NCBI GenBank assembly: GCA_017556745.1
Contig: JAFYMF010000031.1
Coordinates: forward strand, 1 to 52,678
Reading direction: 5' to 3'
DNA from: Clostridia bacterium
GTDB lineage: Bacteria; Bacillota; Clostridia; Oscillospirales; CAG-272
DNA length: 52,678 nucleotides
In this document: positions 25,061 through 32,952 of the stretch, one piece after another
How positions within the stretch are numbered: the stretch's first letter is position 1
Layout: every line of letters begins with the position of its first letter
Translations under genes and position numbers: made by a program
The notes under the pieces: generated by a model
Told to the model about the DNA's origin: nothing
The model's database searches: none
Seen by the model: the letters and a program-made list of their open reading frames with translations, nothing else

Positions 25061-26443
25061 TTATTTAAGGAACATATGCAAAAGTCTTTTGTACAGCCTA
25101 CTTTTATACGGCTGATAGCGCATTGGCAAATCGATCCAGGTCTTTTTATTCATGACAGACTTATAATGGGAAAAAGCATCAAATCCGTCTTTGCCGTGAT
25201 ATCCGCCCATACCGCTTTCACCAACACCGCCAAAGCCCATTTCACTTGTGGCAAGATGTACGACAACATCGTTGATACATCCCCCACCGTATGAAAGCTC
25301 GCGTGTTACGCGGTTAATATGCTTTTTATCACTTGAGAAAAGATACAGTGCAAGCGGTTTATCCTTACCTTTTATCTCTTCGGTCAACTTATCAAAGCTG
25401 TCAAAAGTAAGTATCGGCATAATAGGACCGAATATTTCCTCCCCCATAACAGCATCGTTTTGGGTTACATTATCCATAACGGTAGGCGCAATTTGATTGG
25501 TCTCGCTATTTGTTTGTCCGCCGAAGATAACTTTGTTTTTATCAATAAGTCTGCAAAGACGTTCAAAATGCTTTTCATTGATAATTTTTCCATAGTCTTT
25601 GTTCAAAAGAGGATTTTCACCAAACTGTTTTTTGATTTGCTTTATTACCTCAGATACAAATTCATCTTTAACTGTTTTTTCGCAAAGAATATAGTCGGGA
25701 GCAACACAGGTTTGACCGCAGTTTAAGAATTTTCCGAATACGATTCTTCTTGCCGCAAGCTTTATATTTGCACTCGCATCAACGATGCAGGGACTTTTAC
25801 CTCCAAGCTCCAGAACCGCAGGAGTTAAATGCTCTGCAGTATGACGAAGCACCTCTCTGCCAACCGCCTGACTACCCGTAAAAAACACAAGATCAAATTT
25901 TTGCTCTAAAAGAGCTGTGTTTTCTGCTCTTCCACCTGTTATAACGGCAACATATTCATCATCAAAACTTTCTGTTATGATCTTCTCAATTACTTTACTT
26001 GTGGCAGGTGAATATGCACTCGGTTTAATAATCGCTGTATTTCCTGCGGAAATTGCGTCAACAAGGGGTTCGATCGTCAAAAGAAAAGGATAGTTCCAAG
26101 GGCTCATAATGAGGGTATTACCGTATGGAACAGGTTGTTTAAAACTGTGTGAAGCAAAGTTTGTAATAGGTGTACGGACAGTCTTTCTTTTTGCAAATCC
26201 TTTCGTATGACGGATCATGTATGAAATTTCCGACAGCACAAGACCGATTTCACACATAAATCCCTCGTAATGGCTTTTTCCAAGATCTGTTTTCAATGCA
26301 TCATTTATTTCATTTTCATATTGCTTAATTATTTTATACAATCTTTTTAACTGATTTATGCGAAAATGAACCGGAATCGTAGCTCCGCTTTTATAATATT
26401 TTCTCTGCTTTTCAAGAATCAATGCGATTTGTTCTTGGGTCAT
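25061..26443 (-). CDS. NAD(P)-dependent aldehyde dehydrogenase (class 3-like)
   Basis: 460 aa, short ALDH of the class 3/fatty-aldehyde type. SPWNYPF, LELGGKSP with the general base Glu, and FLNCGQTCVAPDY with the nucleophilic Cys are all present; the C-terminus GGVGESGMGGYHGKDGFDAFSH is typical. Oxidises an aldehyde to an acid, or runs with the neighbouring alcohol dehydrogenase as an alcohol-aldehyde-acid pair. Start is one base after the adh stop (TAA-T-ATG), so the two are coupled. Substrate unknown. Confidence 0.93.
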   Translation of the reverse strand: MTQEQIALILEKQRKYYKSGATIPVHFRINQLKRLYKIIKQYENEINDALKTDLGKSHYEGFMCEIGLVLSEISYMIRHTKGFAKRKTVRTPITNFASHSFKQPVPYGNTLIMSPWNYPFLLTIEPLVDAISAGNTAIIKPSAYSPATSKVIEKIITESFDDEYVAVITGGRAENTALLEQKFDLVFFTGSQAVGREVLRHTAEHLTPAVLELGGKSPCIVDASANIKLAARRIVFGKFLNCGQTCVAPDYILCEKTVKDEFVSEVIKQIKKQFGENPLLNKDYGKIINEKHFERLCRLIDKNKVIFGGQTNSETNQIAPTVMDNVTQNDAVMGEEIFGPIMPILTFDSFDKLTEEIKGKDKPLALYLFSSDKKHINRVTRELSYGGGCINDVVVHLATSEMGFGGVGESGMGGYHGKDGFDAFSHYKSVMNKKTWIDLPMRYQPYKSRLYKRLLHMFLK

Positions 26444-26444
26444 A

Positions 26445-27653
26445 TTATTTACTCCAATCTGTAACTTTGTAATAGAAAGATTCCAGTTCTTTTCTTGTCA
26501 TAAGCTTTGGAACAGGATACAGTGGGTTTGCTTCTCGCTCTGCATGTCTTGCCAAAGACGGAATATCTTCTTTTTTGATACCTTCCAGTTTGTCAGGAAC
26601 ACCCATATCTTTGTTCAGCCTATTTATAGCGGAAATAAATTTTTCGGCACCTGTCTTATATGAATCATTTTGATCACAAACACCTACTGTCATTCCAAGT
26701 CTATGAAGCTTTTTATATACGCTCTTGCCGTAAGCTTCAAGTACGTATGGCATTATGACCGTATTTGCAAGTCCGTGAGGAGTGCCGTAAAGGCCTCCAA
26801 GTGAATGTGCGATTGCATGAATGTAGCCAACATAAGATTTAGAAAAAGATATACCTGCCTTGTATGCCGCGAGAAGCATATTATCTCTTGCAGTATGATT
26901 TTTTCCATCGGAATATGCTGTGTAAATATTTTCAAATATAAGCTTGGTAGCTTCCAGTGCAAGTCTGCGTGTCTCTTTGGTCGTTGAACGGCCAATGTAT
27001 GCCTCCACAGCGTGAGTAAGTGCATCCATTCCTGTAGATGCGGTAAGACTGGGGGACAAAGAATAAGTGAAGGATGCATCAAGTAATGCATAGTGAGGAA
27101 TCAATGGAAAGCTCATTATTGCATATTTATGGTGTGTAGCAGAATCAGTAATCATTGCGGCCAAGGTCGCTTCACTACCGGTACCTGCTGTTGTGGGGAC
27201 AGCAATGAACGTCGGCAACTTTCGCCAAGCTTTCAGCTTACCGCCTAATTGGTTTACCGTTCTTTTGGGATATGCAACACGTACACCGACTGCCTTTCCG
27301 CAGTCTATGGCAGACCCGCCGCCGATCGCTACAATGGCATTACATTTGTTTGTGTAATAAACTTTAAGCGCATCCTCAACATTTATAACAGTGGGATTTG
27401 GTAAAGTATCATCATACACGGCATACTTAATATTACTCGCCTTTAATGCATCTTCAATCGGTGTTAGCAGTCCGTTATTTACAATTCCGCGGTCTGTAAC
27501 AACAAGTACAGAAGTGGTTTTTTCTTTTTCTAATACTTTCCCAAGATCTGCACAAGAACTAAAAATTTCCGGTTCTCTATACGGAAGTACCGGCAGAGCC
27601 ATTCTGAATGCCGTTTGAAACACACGACAATATAATGATTTAATAAAAAACAA
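26445..27653 (-). CDS. iron-containing alcohol dehydrogenase
   Basis: 402 aa. Group III (Fe-dependent) ADH: NAD loop AIGGGSAIDCGKAVG, PTTAGTGSEAT, and metal-binding segment with MDALTHAVEAY and HAIAHSLGGLYGTPHGLAN. Interconverts an alcohol and aldehyde using NAD(P)H, balancing redox in fermentation. The frame begins with TTG at 27653, preceded by AGAGG at 5-nt spacing; later Met codons (for example in RMALPVLPYRE) are possible alternatives. First gene of the ADH-ALDH operon with a Rex-like site on its promoter. Confidence 0.92.
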   Translation of the reverse strand: MFFIKSLYCRVFQTAFRMALPVLPYREPEIFSSCADLGKVLEKEKTTSVLVVTDRGIVNNGLLTPIEDALKASNIKYAVYDDTLPNPTVINVEDALKVYYTNKCNAIVAIGGGSAIDCGKAVGVRVAYPKRTVNQLGGKLKAWRKLPTFIAVPTTAGTGSEATLAAMITDSATHHKYAIMSFPLIPHYALLDASFTYSLSPSLTASTGMDALTHAVEAYIGRSTTKETRRLALEATKLIFENIYTAYSDGKNHTARDNMLLAAYKAGISFSKSYVGYIHAIAHSLGGLYGTPHGLANTVIMPYVLEAYGKSVYKKLHRLGMTVGVCDQNDSYKTGAEKFISAINRLNKDMGVPDKLEGIKKEDIPSLARHAEREANPLYPVPKLMTRKELESFYYKVTDWSK

Positions 27654-27797
27654 AGCTACCTCTCATTTTTTAGGATTATATAATCTCTCATTTTTTCGCC
27701 TTTACATATCAAATACCTGTTTTGATATATTCAAAATTGCATTAAATATCCATAAGCCTTAAGTTTTCTAAAACTTATTGAAAAATCAACAATGAAC

Positions 27798-27826
27798 ATT
27801 ATACCAGAAACTTGTTGATGTGTCAA
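27798..27826 (-). promoter_or_regulatory. ADH-ALDH operon promoter
   Basis: TTGACA (27821-27826), 17-nt spacer, TATAAT (27798-27803) on the minus strand: perfect consensus about 145 nt before the ADH start. Confidence 0.88.
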
Positions 27827-27829
27827 CAT
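27812..27829. promoter_or_regulatory. Rex-like operator over the ADH promoter
   Basis: TTGTTGATGTGTCAACAT compared with TTGTTAANNNNTTAACAA: 11 of 14 defined positions agree, and two of the three differences are a compensating G/C pair that keeps the dyad. It covers the -35 box, the right place for repression at low NADH. Confidence 0.6.
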
Positions 27830-27878
27830 ATCTATGGAATTTTTACCTAATATATTACAAAAAAAGAAGTCCGGATTA

Positions 27879-28080
27879 GGCGTTGTATCCGTAAGGATAC
27901 AACGCCAGTTTTATTAGCCAAAGGCGAGTTATATTGCTTCACAGTTATATTCGGCCAAAAGCCGAGTGTTATTCGCTTTGCGAGTTTAGGAGCGAATAAA
28001 ATATCACTAAAACCGAAAGGTTTTAATAACACTTTGCCGACAGGCAAAATAACACTGTGAGACCTGTCTCACAATATCAC
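27879..28080. repeat. array of short hairpins with a repeated linker
   Basis: Begins with a perfect 12-bp hairpin (GGCGTTGTATCC/GGATACAACGCC, 27879-27890 and 27895-27906). At least five more small hairpins follow (for example AAAACC-GAAA-GGTTTT, TTTGCC-GACA-GGCAAA, GTGAGAC-CT-GTCTCAC). They are separated by related words: AGTTATATT or AGTGTTATT in the left half and AATATCACT or AATAACACT, the reverse complement type, in the right half. The interval 27654-28255 has no gene; besides this array and the ADH promoter it holds one terminator-like hairpin. Confidence 0.7.
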
Positions 28081-28105
28081 TATTAAAATATTTTTTGAGA
28101 CAGTA

Positions 28106-28138
28106 AAACGGATGTGCAGAAATTCTACACATCCGTTT
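28106..28138. terminator. hairpin downstream of the small membrane protein gene
   Basis: Perfect 11-bp arms AAACGGATGTG/CACATCCGTTT (28106-28116, 28128-28138). Tail is weakly T-rich, so termination is only likely. Confidence 0.45.
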
Positions 28139-28255
28139 AATATTTGTCTTATACCGTAACAAGAAGGACATTTAGGCGCCCAAATTTCACTTGTTAGGAG
28201 AACCTAAACCCCTTTTCTAAACAAATATCATCTATTCGATAAATTGGAATTTGAC

Positions 28256-28492
28256 TTATTTCTTTTCTTTTTTTAAGAACGAGACAACAAACGCAACAAG
28301 GCAAATTGCACCAACTGTAGCCAAAACAGTTTGACACTTACCAGCATAAACAAAATAATCATCGTTTGAGAAGCCTTGCTCGCCAAGCATCAGCAGGACT
28401 CGAAAGTGTGTTTCCAATACATTTTTGCCGAAATCCACTAAGGCATAAAGCATAAATGATATGGCAGACAGTATTACAAATAACTTTTTCAT
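28256..28492 (-). CDS. small two-helix membrane protein
   Basis: 78 aa, unknown. Hydrophobic stretches at about residues 4-22 and 52-70, lysine-rich C-terminus (LKKEKK), so probably two membrane passes with both ends inside. AAAGGAG lies 9 nt before the ATG. It follows the 120-aa gene by 35 bp, probably in one transcript. No family recognised. Confidence 0.65.
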   Translation of the reverse strand: MKKLFVILSAISFMLYALVDFGKNVLETHFRVLLMLGEQGFSNDDYFVYAGKCQTVLATVGAICLVAFVVSFLKKEKK

Positions 28493-28527
28493 ATAATTCT
28501 ACTCCTTTGTCAAATTGGAATTTGGTG

Positions 28528-28890
28528 TTACATATAGTCTTCGTCAATCTCAATGATGGACTTTAATCTATCGGGAGTTTCTTCTGCATCGTTAAGTTCA
28601 AATTGTCCGTATGGTGTTCTCAAAATATGGGAACCTGTTTTGTAAATAAAGAATGCAACACGAGAATTAGAATCGTCAGTATCGGGTGTGTCGTAGAGGT
28701 CGCAAATCCGCTCTGTGCCATCATTGTTCAGGAATTGCTCTGCCAAAACGGTTTGCCAATCACTTTCTTTGACACCTTCCTCTGGGACGACAATTTTATT
28801 GAATTTAATATCCTTGGGTGGAATTGATAATGCCATTTCTACCAAGTACCATTCATCGTTAAAACCGAAGCAGTTAAATGTAGTAACCAT
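28528..28890 (-). CDS. unknown 120-aa acidic cytoplasmic protein
   Basis: 120 aa, rich in Asp and Glu, no signal peptide or membrane helix. GAGGAG ribosome site before the ATG. No domain recognised. Small soluble proteins of this sort next to a small membrane protein can be immunity or inhibitor proteins, but nothing in the sequence shows that. Confidence 0.65.
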   Translation of the reverse strand: MVTTFNCFGFNDEWYLVEMALSIPPKDIKFNKIVVPEEGVKESDWQTVLAEQFLNNDGTERICDLYDTPDTDDSNSRVAFFIYKTGSHILRTPYGQFELNDAEETPDRLKSIIEIDEDYM

Positions 28891-28957
28891 AATATACTCC
28901 TCGTTTAATTTAGTTTTTATAAACAGTTAGACAAATTCTTATTTATCGGTTAGTTGT

Positions 28958-28966
28958 ATTATAGCA
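28958..28966 (-). promoter_or_regulatory. extended -10 promoter of the two small genes
   Basis: Minus strand TGCTATAAT, an extended -10 (TATAAT at 28958-28963), with no good -35 box. Confidence 0.5.
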
Positions 28967-28998
28967 CAACTTGACTGACAAAGAAAGAGAATATTATA

Positions 28999-29036
28999 AA
29001 CACCCTTAGTTTTTAAAAAACTAAGGGTGTCTTCGT
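28999..29036. terminator. terminator after the symporter gene
   Basis: Long AT-rich stem ACACCCTTAGTTTTT/AAAAACTAAGGGTGT (about 29000-29030). A second perfect inverted repeat GTTGTACT/AGTACAAC lies closer to the symporter stop (about 29042-29066). Confidence 0.7.
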
Positions 29037-29091
29037 GTCTTGTTGTACTGTCCTTTAGAGTACAACCCATAGCCGGGCTTCTTTTTGTATA

Positions 29092-30618
29092 TTAATCTTT
29101 ATTATAACAATCAAAGATTTCTTCAATCTTTTCTTTATCCTTTACCTTGGTAAATACGCTTACTAAAGGAACGATTACCAAAGAAACCGCCATAGCAGCC
29201 ACACCCATTTCAGGTGACATCTTGGCCGCTGTCGCAAAATCCGAATTAATTGTAATTACCAACGTCGAGATTCCTACTACCAGAAGACCTGAAAGAATAC
29301 CTGCGTACGCACCCATTTTTGTGATCTTCTTTGAGAAAAGTCCCCAAACGTAAGGACCGATAAAGCAACCTGAAACAACACCCCAAGAAAATGACATAAG
29401 ACTTACGATTATCGGGATATTCTGTGTTGCAAAAATGAATGAACATGCTACAAAGGCAAGGCAAAGAAGTCTTGTCAAAAGCATCTGCGACTGAGCCTTT
29501 GTTCCTTTCTTTCTGACCGCAGGGATAAGGTCAACCGCAACCGCTGATGCAGATGTTAATACCACGGATACCAGTGTTGACATTGAAGCGGAAAGGAGCA
29601 GGATCATAATTATCGCCAAGAGGATACTGCCTGCTACTCCACCGCCCAAAACCTCCATAAGAACTGTGGGGATTACCGAGTCAATACCACCCTCGGGAAG
29701 ATTACCGCCTAAGATAAGTCTTGATGTTGAACCGATAAGATAAGCACCGCATCCGATTATAACACAGAAAATTGTAGAGATAACCGTTCCTCTTTTAATT
29801 GCTGCCGTATCCTTGATCGCATAGAATTTACCGATCATCTGAGGAAGTCCCCATGTTCCAAAGCTTGTGAGCAGAATGTTAAAGCAAAGGAATTTAAATG
29901 ATGAACCGCCCCATATATTAGTAAGCTGGGCTCCGTCCTCGGTAATTTCGGAAAGATTCTGAATCAGTCCTGATACTCCGCCGACTGTGTCATGGGCGAG
30001 AACCGCCACCACAAGACAAATAACGCCTACGATCATAACTATACCTTGAACAAGGTTGGTATATGCTGTCGCAACATATCCGCCGACAACCAAATAAATT
30101 GCAGTAAGAACAGCTATAATAAGCATCCATACCCAAGTTTCAACACCGGGGAATACAGTACTGAAAAGCGAACCAAGACCCTTGTAAACCGCAGCTGAGT
30201 AAGGGACAAGAAACACGAATATGATAATAGCCGCGAATACCTTCATGCCCTTTGCGTTATAACGCTTTTCAAAATAATCGGGCATCGTTCTGGCATTAAG
30301 CTTTTTAGTCATCTTTCTCGTTTTGTTGGCAAACAACAACCAGGAAAGGAGACAACCGAGGACCGCATTACCAACACCTATCCATATACTTCCTATACCG
30401 ATATTCCAACCGTGCTGTCCCGCATATCCAACAAACACAACTGCTGAGAAATATGTAGTACCGTAAGCAAATGCCGTTGCCCAAGCACCGATATTTCTGC
30501 CGCCAATAAGGAATCCGTCCAGTGTCTTTGATTTGCCGTAACTGATACAGCCAATGAGCGCCATTGATACTGCATATACGCACAAGGCAATAATCGTGTA
30601 GAGTTGTGCTGTTGTCAT
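29092..30618 (-). CDS. sodium:solute symporter (SSS family)
   Basis: 508 aa, about 13 membrane helices, no signal peptide. The helix pair GGRNIGAWATAFAYGTTYFSAVVFVGYAG and the TAIYLVVGGYVATAYTNLVQGIVM segment place it in the SSS (PutP/PanF-like) family of Na+-driven importers. Substrate cannot be told from sequence. GGAGG lies 8 nt before the ATG. It is divergent from a LysR gene, and its promoter carries the same 50-bp control element as the aro operon, so its cargo may be an aromatic amino acid, shikimate-like compound or aromatic acid (inference). Confidence 0.9.
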   Translation of the reverse strand: MTTAQLYTIIALCVYAVSMALIGCISYGKSKTLDGFLIGGRNIGAWATAFAYGTTYFSAVVFVGYAGQHGWNIGIGSIWIGVGNAVLGCLLSWLLFANKTRKMTKKLNARTMPDYFEKRYNAKGMKVFAAIIIFVFLVPYSAAVYKGLGSLFSTVFPGVETWVWMLIIAVLTAIYLVVGGYVATAYTNLVQGIVMIVGVICLVVAVLAHDTVGGVSGLIQNLSEITEDGAQLTNIWGGSSFKFLCFNILLTSFGTWGLPQMIGKFYAIKDTAAIKRGTVISTIFCVIIGCGAYLIGSTSRLILGGNLPEGGIDSVIPTVLMEVLGGGVAGSILLAIIMILLLSASMSTLVSVVLTSASAVAVDLIPAVRKKGTKAQSQMLLTRLLCLAFVACSFIFATQNIPIIVSLMSFSWGVVSGCFIGPYVWGLFSKKITKMGAYAGILSGLLVVGISTLVITINSDFATAAKMSPEMGVAAMAVSLVIVPLVSVFTKVKDKEKIEEIFDCYNKD

Positions 30619-30702
30619 TTTTATTACCTCCGGGACCCGTCCTGTAATACTTTTAATTTTTTATATTCTGTATCACTTTGGACTTGATTTAAGCACGCGA
30701 TT

Positions 30703-30731
30703 ATTATATAATACCTTTGTACATTAGTCAA
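30703..30731 (-). promoter_or_regulatory. symporter promoter
   Basis: TTGACT (30726-30731), 17-nt spacer, TATAAT (30703-30708) on the minus strand; start near 30696. Same hexamers and spacing as the aro operon promoter. Confidence 0.85.
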
Positions 30732-30771
30732 ACGAATAGTTTTAATCATTGCTATCGATTTTTTCGATGTT
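30722..30771. promoter_or_regulatory. LysR-type regulatory element, copy 2 (symporter / lysR)
   Basis: 40/50 identical to 23854-23903. Holds the perfect palindrome ATCGA-TTTTT-TCGAT (30754-30768; T-N11-A type) centred about 65 bp upstream of the symporter start and 10-25 bp before the lysR start codon, so the regulator could also repress itself here. Confidence 0.8.
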
Positions 30772-30780
30772 GAGGGTATT

Positions 30781-31671
30781 ATGGAGTTAAGAAATTTAAT
30801 TACTTTTATTCATGTTGCTGAGTTTGGAAGCTTTACAAAAGCCGCAGAACAGCTTGATTATTCACAATCTACCGTATCTTTTCAAATAAAACAGCTTGAA
30901 GATGAATTAGGTTGTCTTCTGTTCGAAAGAATAAATCACACAATAACTTTAACCGAGCGTGGTCATGAGCTTGTTTCCTATGCCCATCAAGTCCGCGCTC
31001 TTACAGATGAATTCAAAGAAAGTCTGGAAAAGGAAGAAGAGCTTACAGGTCATATACATATCGTAACTCCCGACTCTGTTTGTGAAGAAATGCTGTATTC
31101 ACATTATATCGACTTTCATAATAAATTTCCGTCTATTTCCATTAAGTTTACAACAGCCGATACTTCCGTAATGTTTGACATGCTTGACCATAACGAAGCC
31201 GATGCCATCATAACACTTGACAGTCATAACTATCGAAAGGATTATATCATAGCCAAGGAAGAACCTCTTTCTATGCATTTTGTTACCAATGCCAACTCAA
31301 AATTTTCAGGAAAAGACAATTTGAAAATAACAGATATTATAAACGAACCGTTTATTCTGACTGAATACGGACAGGGATACCGTCGTGTTTTCGACAAGGA
31401 ATTAGCAAAAAAATCTTTAGATATCACCCCTGTTCTTGAGATAGGAAGAACAGATATCATTACCTCTTTGCTTGCCAAAAGTAATATGATCTCATATCTC
31501 CCCGATTTTGTCACCAAGCCTTTGGTTGAGTCAGGAGAACTTTGTTATCTTGATATCATAGATATGAACATTGAAATCTGGAAACAGCTTATTTACCACA
31601 AGAGCAAATGGATTTCAAAAAGTTTGAGAGCCTTTATCGAATATATAAAGACAAATAATTTTTCAAATTAA
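30781..31671 (+). CDS. LysR-family transcriptional regulator
   Basis: 296 aa. N-terminal winged HTH (residues 1-60: FIHVAEFGSFTKAAEQLDYSQSTVSFQIKQLE), then a periplasmic-binding-protein-like effector domain. LysR regulators usually bind T-N11-A boxes and activate a divergent gene while repressing themselves. It starts 10 bp from the palindrome in copy 2 of the shared element, so it is the natural candidate to control the symporter and, through copy 1, the aro operon. The effector is unknown. The SD (GAGGG) is close to the ATG. Confidence 0.93.
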   Translation: MELRNLITFIHVAEFGSFTKAAEQLDYSQSTVSFQIKQLEDELGCLLFERINHTITLTERGHELVSYAHQVRALTDEFKESLEKEEELTGHIHIVTPDSVCEEMLYSHYIDFHNKFPSISIKFTTADTSVMFDMLDHNEADAIITLDSHNYRKDYIIAKEEPLSMHFVTNANSKFSGKDNLKITDIINEPFILTEYGQGYRRVFDKELAKKSLDITPVLEIGRTDIITSLLAKSNMISYLPDFVTKPLVESGELCYLDIIDMNIEIWKQLIYHKSKWISKSLRAFIEYIKTNNFSN

Positions 31672-31690
31672 TTTATATAAAAAGAAAAGC

Positions 31691-31724
31691 GGCTGTATCA
31701 CACTTGTGACACAGCCAACTTTTT
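31691..31724. terminator. terminator between lysR and ddl
   Basis: GGCTGTATCAC/GTGACACAGCC stem (one mismatch, about 31691-31716) followed by T-run; can serve both converging genes. Confidence 0.8.
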
Positions 31725-32905
31725 TATTTCTTTCCTGTAAATTTACCGCCGCCAAGAGAGAGAATGTTGCTGTCAAAAGAGAAAGTTATTTCCTCCTCAT
31801 CGCGGGCACGTTTAAGGGCAATTGAAATCATTCTGTCAAGAAGTTCTTTGTACTTGATCCCAAGAGGCTCGAAAAGATAAAAAGCAAGTGAACCGGGAAT
31901 TGTGTTTATCTCGTTCAGATAAAGCTTTCCGTTGTCTCCGTCTATCATAAAATCGATACGGGAAACACCGCTGCAGCCGAGAGCAGTAAAAGCACGGCAG
32001 GCAGTAGCCCTGATAGTCTCACGCATCTCGGGACTGATATCAGCAGGAATACGGCGTTTAAGAGATGCCATACCCGAGGACTTACCCCCACCCTTTGATC
32101 CGTCAATGTACTTATCCTCATAGCTGAGAATATCACCTGCATTAAGGGGTTCCTCACACTCCGATGCCTCGGCAGAATTACCGTCGCCGATAACCGCACA
32201 GTTTATCTCACGGAGAGATGTAATTGCTCTCTCTATTATTACTCTGTCGGAGAAGGTAAACGCAAGATCAAGGGCGGTTGCAAGCTTATCTCTTGAAACA
32301 GCCTTGGAGATACCAACACTTGAACCGAGATTCACCGGTTTAACTATAACAGGATAACCAATCTCACTTTCGGTCTTACTTATAACATCATCCGGATCCA
32401 GATAATCCCGACGTGAGAAATAGAGACAGTCAAGAACAGGAATACCCGCCTCACGGAGAATTATCTTTGATGCGTATTTATCCATACCGAGAGCTGATGA
32501 AAGCACGTCACAGCCAACCACAGGAAGACCGAGAAGCTTAAGATAACCTGCAAGAGTACCGTCTTCTACGTTTGTACCGTGTACTATCGGAAAGGCTACA
32601 TCAATGGCAAGAACGTTTTTCTTTGAAAAGCTCTTGGGAGTAGCATCCACAAGGTATACTCTTCCGTCACGCTTAAGAAAATTCACCCGGCGTGACTTTT
32701 TAAGAAGTGCAGGAATGTCCTTAAAGGAGGCAGTGCTTCTCATCTCCCGGGAAGTATAGAACTCTCCGCCCGCCTTGGTCATATATACCGGAACAATATC
32801 ATATTTGTCGGAATTCATTGAATCCATTGCCTGAATGGCAGAGATCACAGAGACCTCGTGTTCAACACTCTTGCCGCCAAAGAGCACGGCAACTCTGATC
32901 TTCAT
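31724..32905 (-). CDS. ddl: D-alanine--D-alanine ligase
   Basis: 393 aa. GGKSVEHEVSVISA at the N-terminus, ATP-grasp residues VKPVNLGSSVGI, and FYDYE-type omega loop region SYEDKYIDGSKGGGKSSGM, then LYLNEINTIPGSLAFYL. Makes D-Ala-D-Ala for peptidoglycan. Somewhat longer than the usual 300-370 aa because of the Gly-Lys-rich insert and a C-terminal tail. Last gene of an operon with MurF and an alpha/beta hydrolase. D-Lac or D-Ser specificity is not indicated but cannot be excluded. Confidence 0.93.
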   Translation of the reverse strand: MKIRVAVLFGGKSVEHEVSVISAIQAMDSMNSDKYDIVPVYMTKAGGEFYTSREMRSTASFKDIPALLKKSRRVNFLKRDGRVYLVDATPKSFSKKNVLAIDVAFPIVHGTNVEDGTLAGYLKLLGLPVVGCDVLSSALGMDKYASKIILREAGIPVLDCLYFSRRDYLDPDDVISKTESEIGYPVIVKPVNLGSSVGISKAVSRDKLATALDLAFTFSDRVIIERAITSLREINCAVIGDGNSAEASECEEPLNAGDILSYEDKYIDGSKGGGKSSGMASLKRRIPADISPEMRETIRATACRAFTALGCSGVSRIDFMIDGDNGKLYLNEINTIPGSLAFYLFEPLGIKYKELLDRMISIALKRARDEEEITFSFDSNILSLGGGKFTGKK

Positions 32906-32952
32906 AATTGATTCTCCTTCCGTCGCCCTGCGGCGACACAGAAATATCGGTA

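Noticed and set aside
28256..28890. Two small genes as toxin-antitoxin pair
   Set aside because: No known toxin or antitoxin motif in either; order and spacing alone are not enough.
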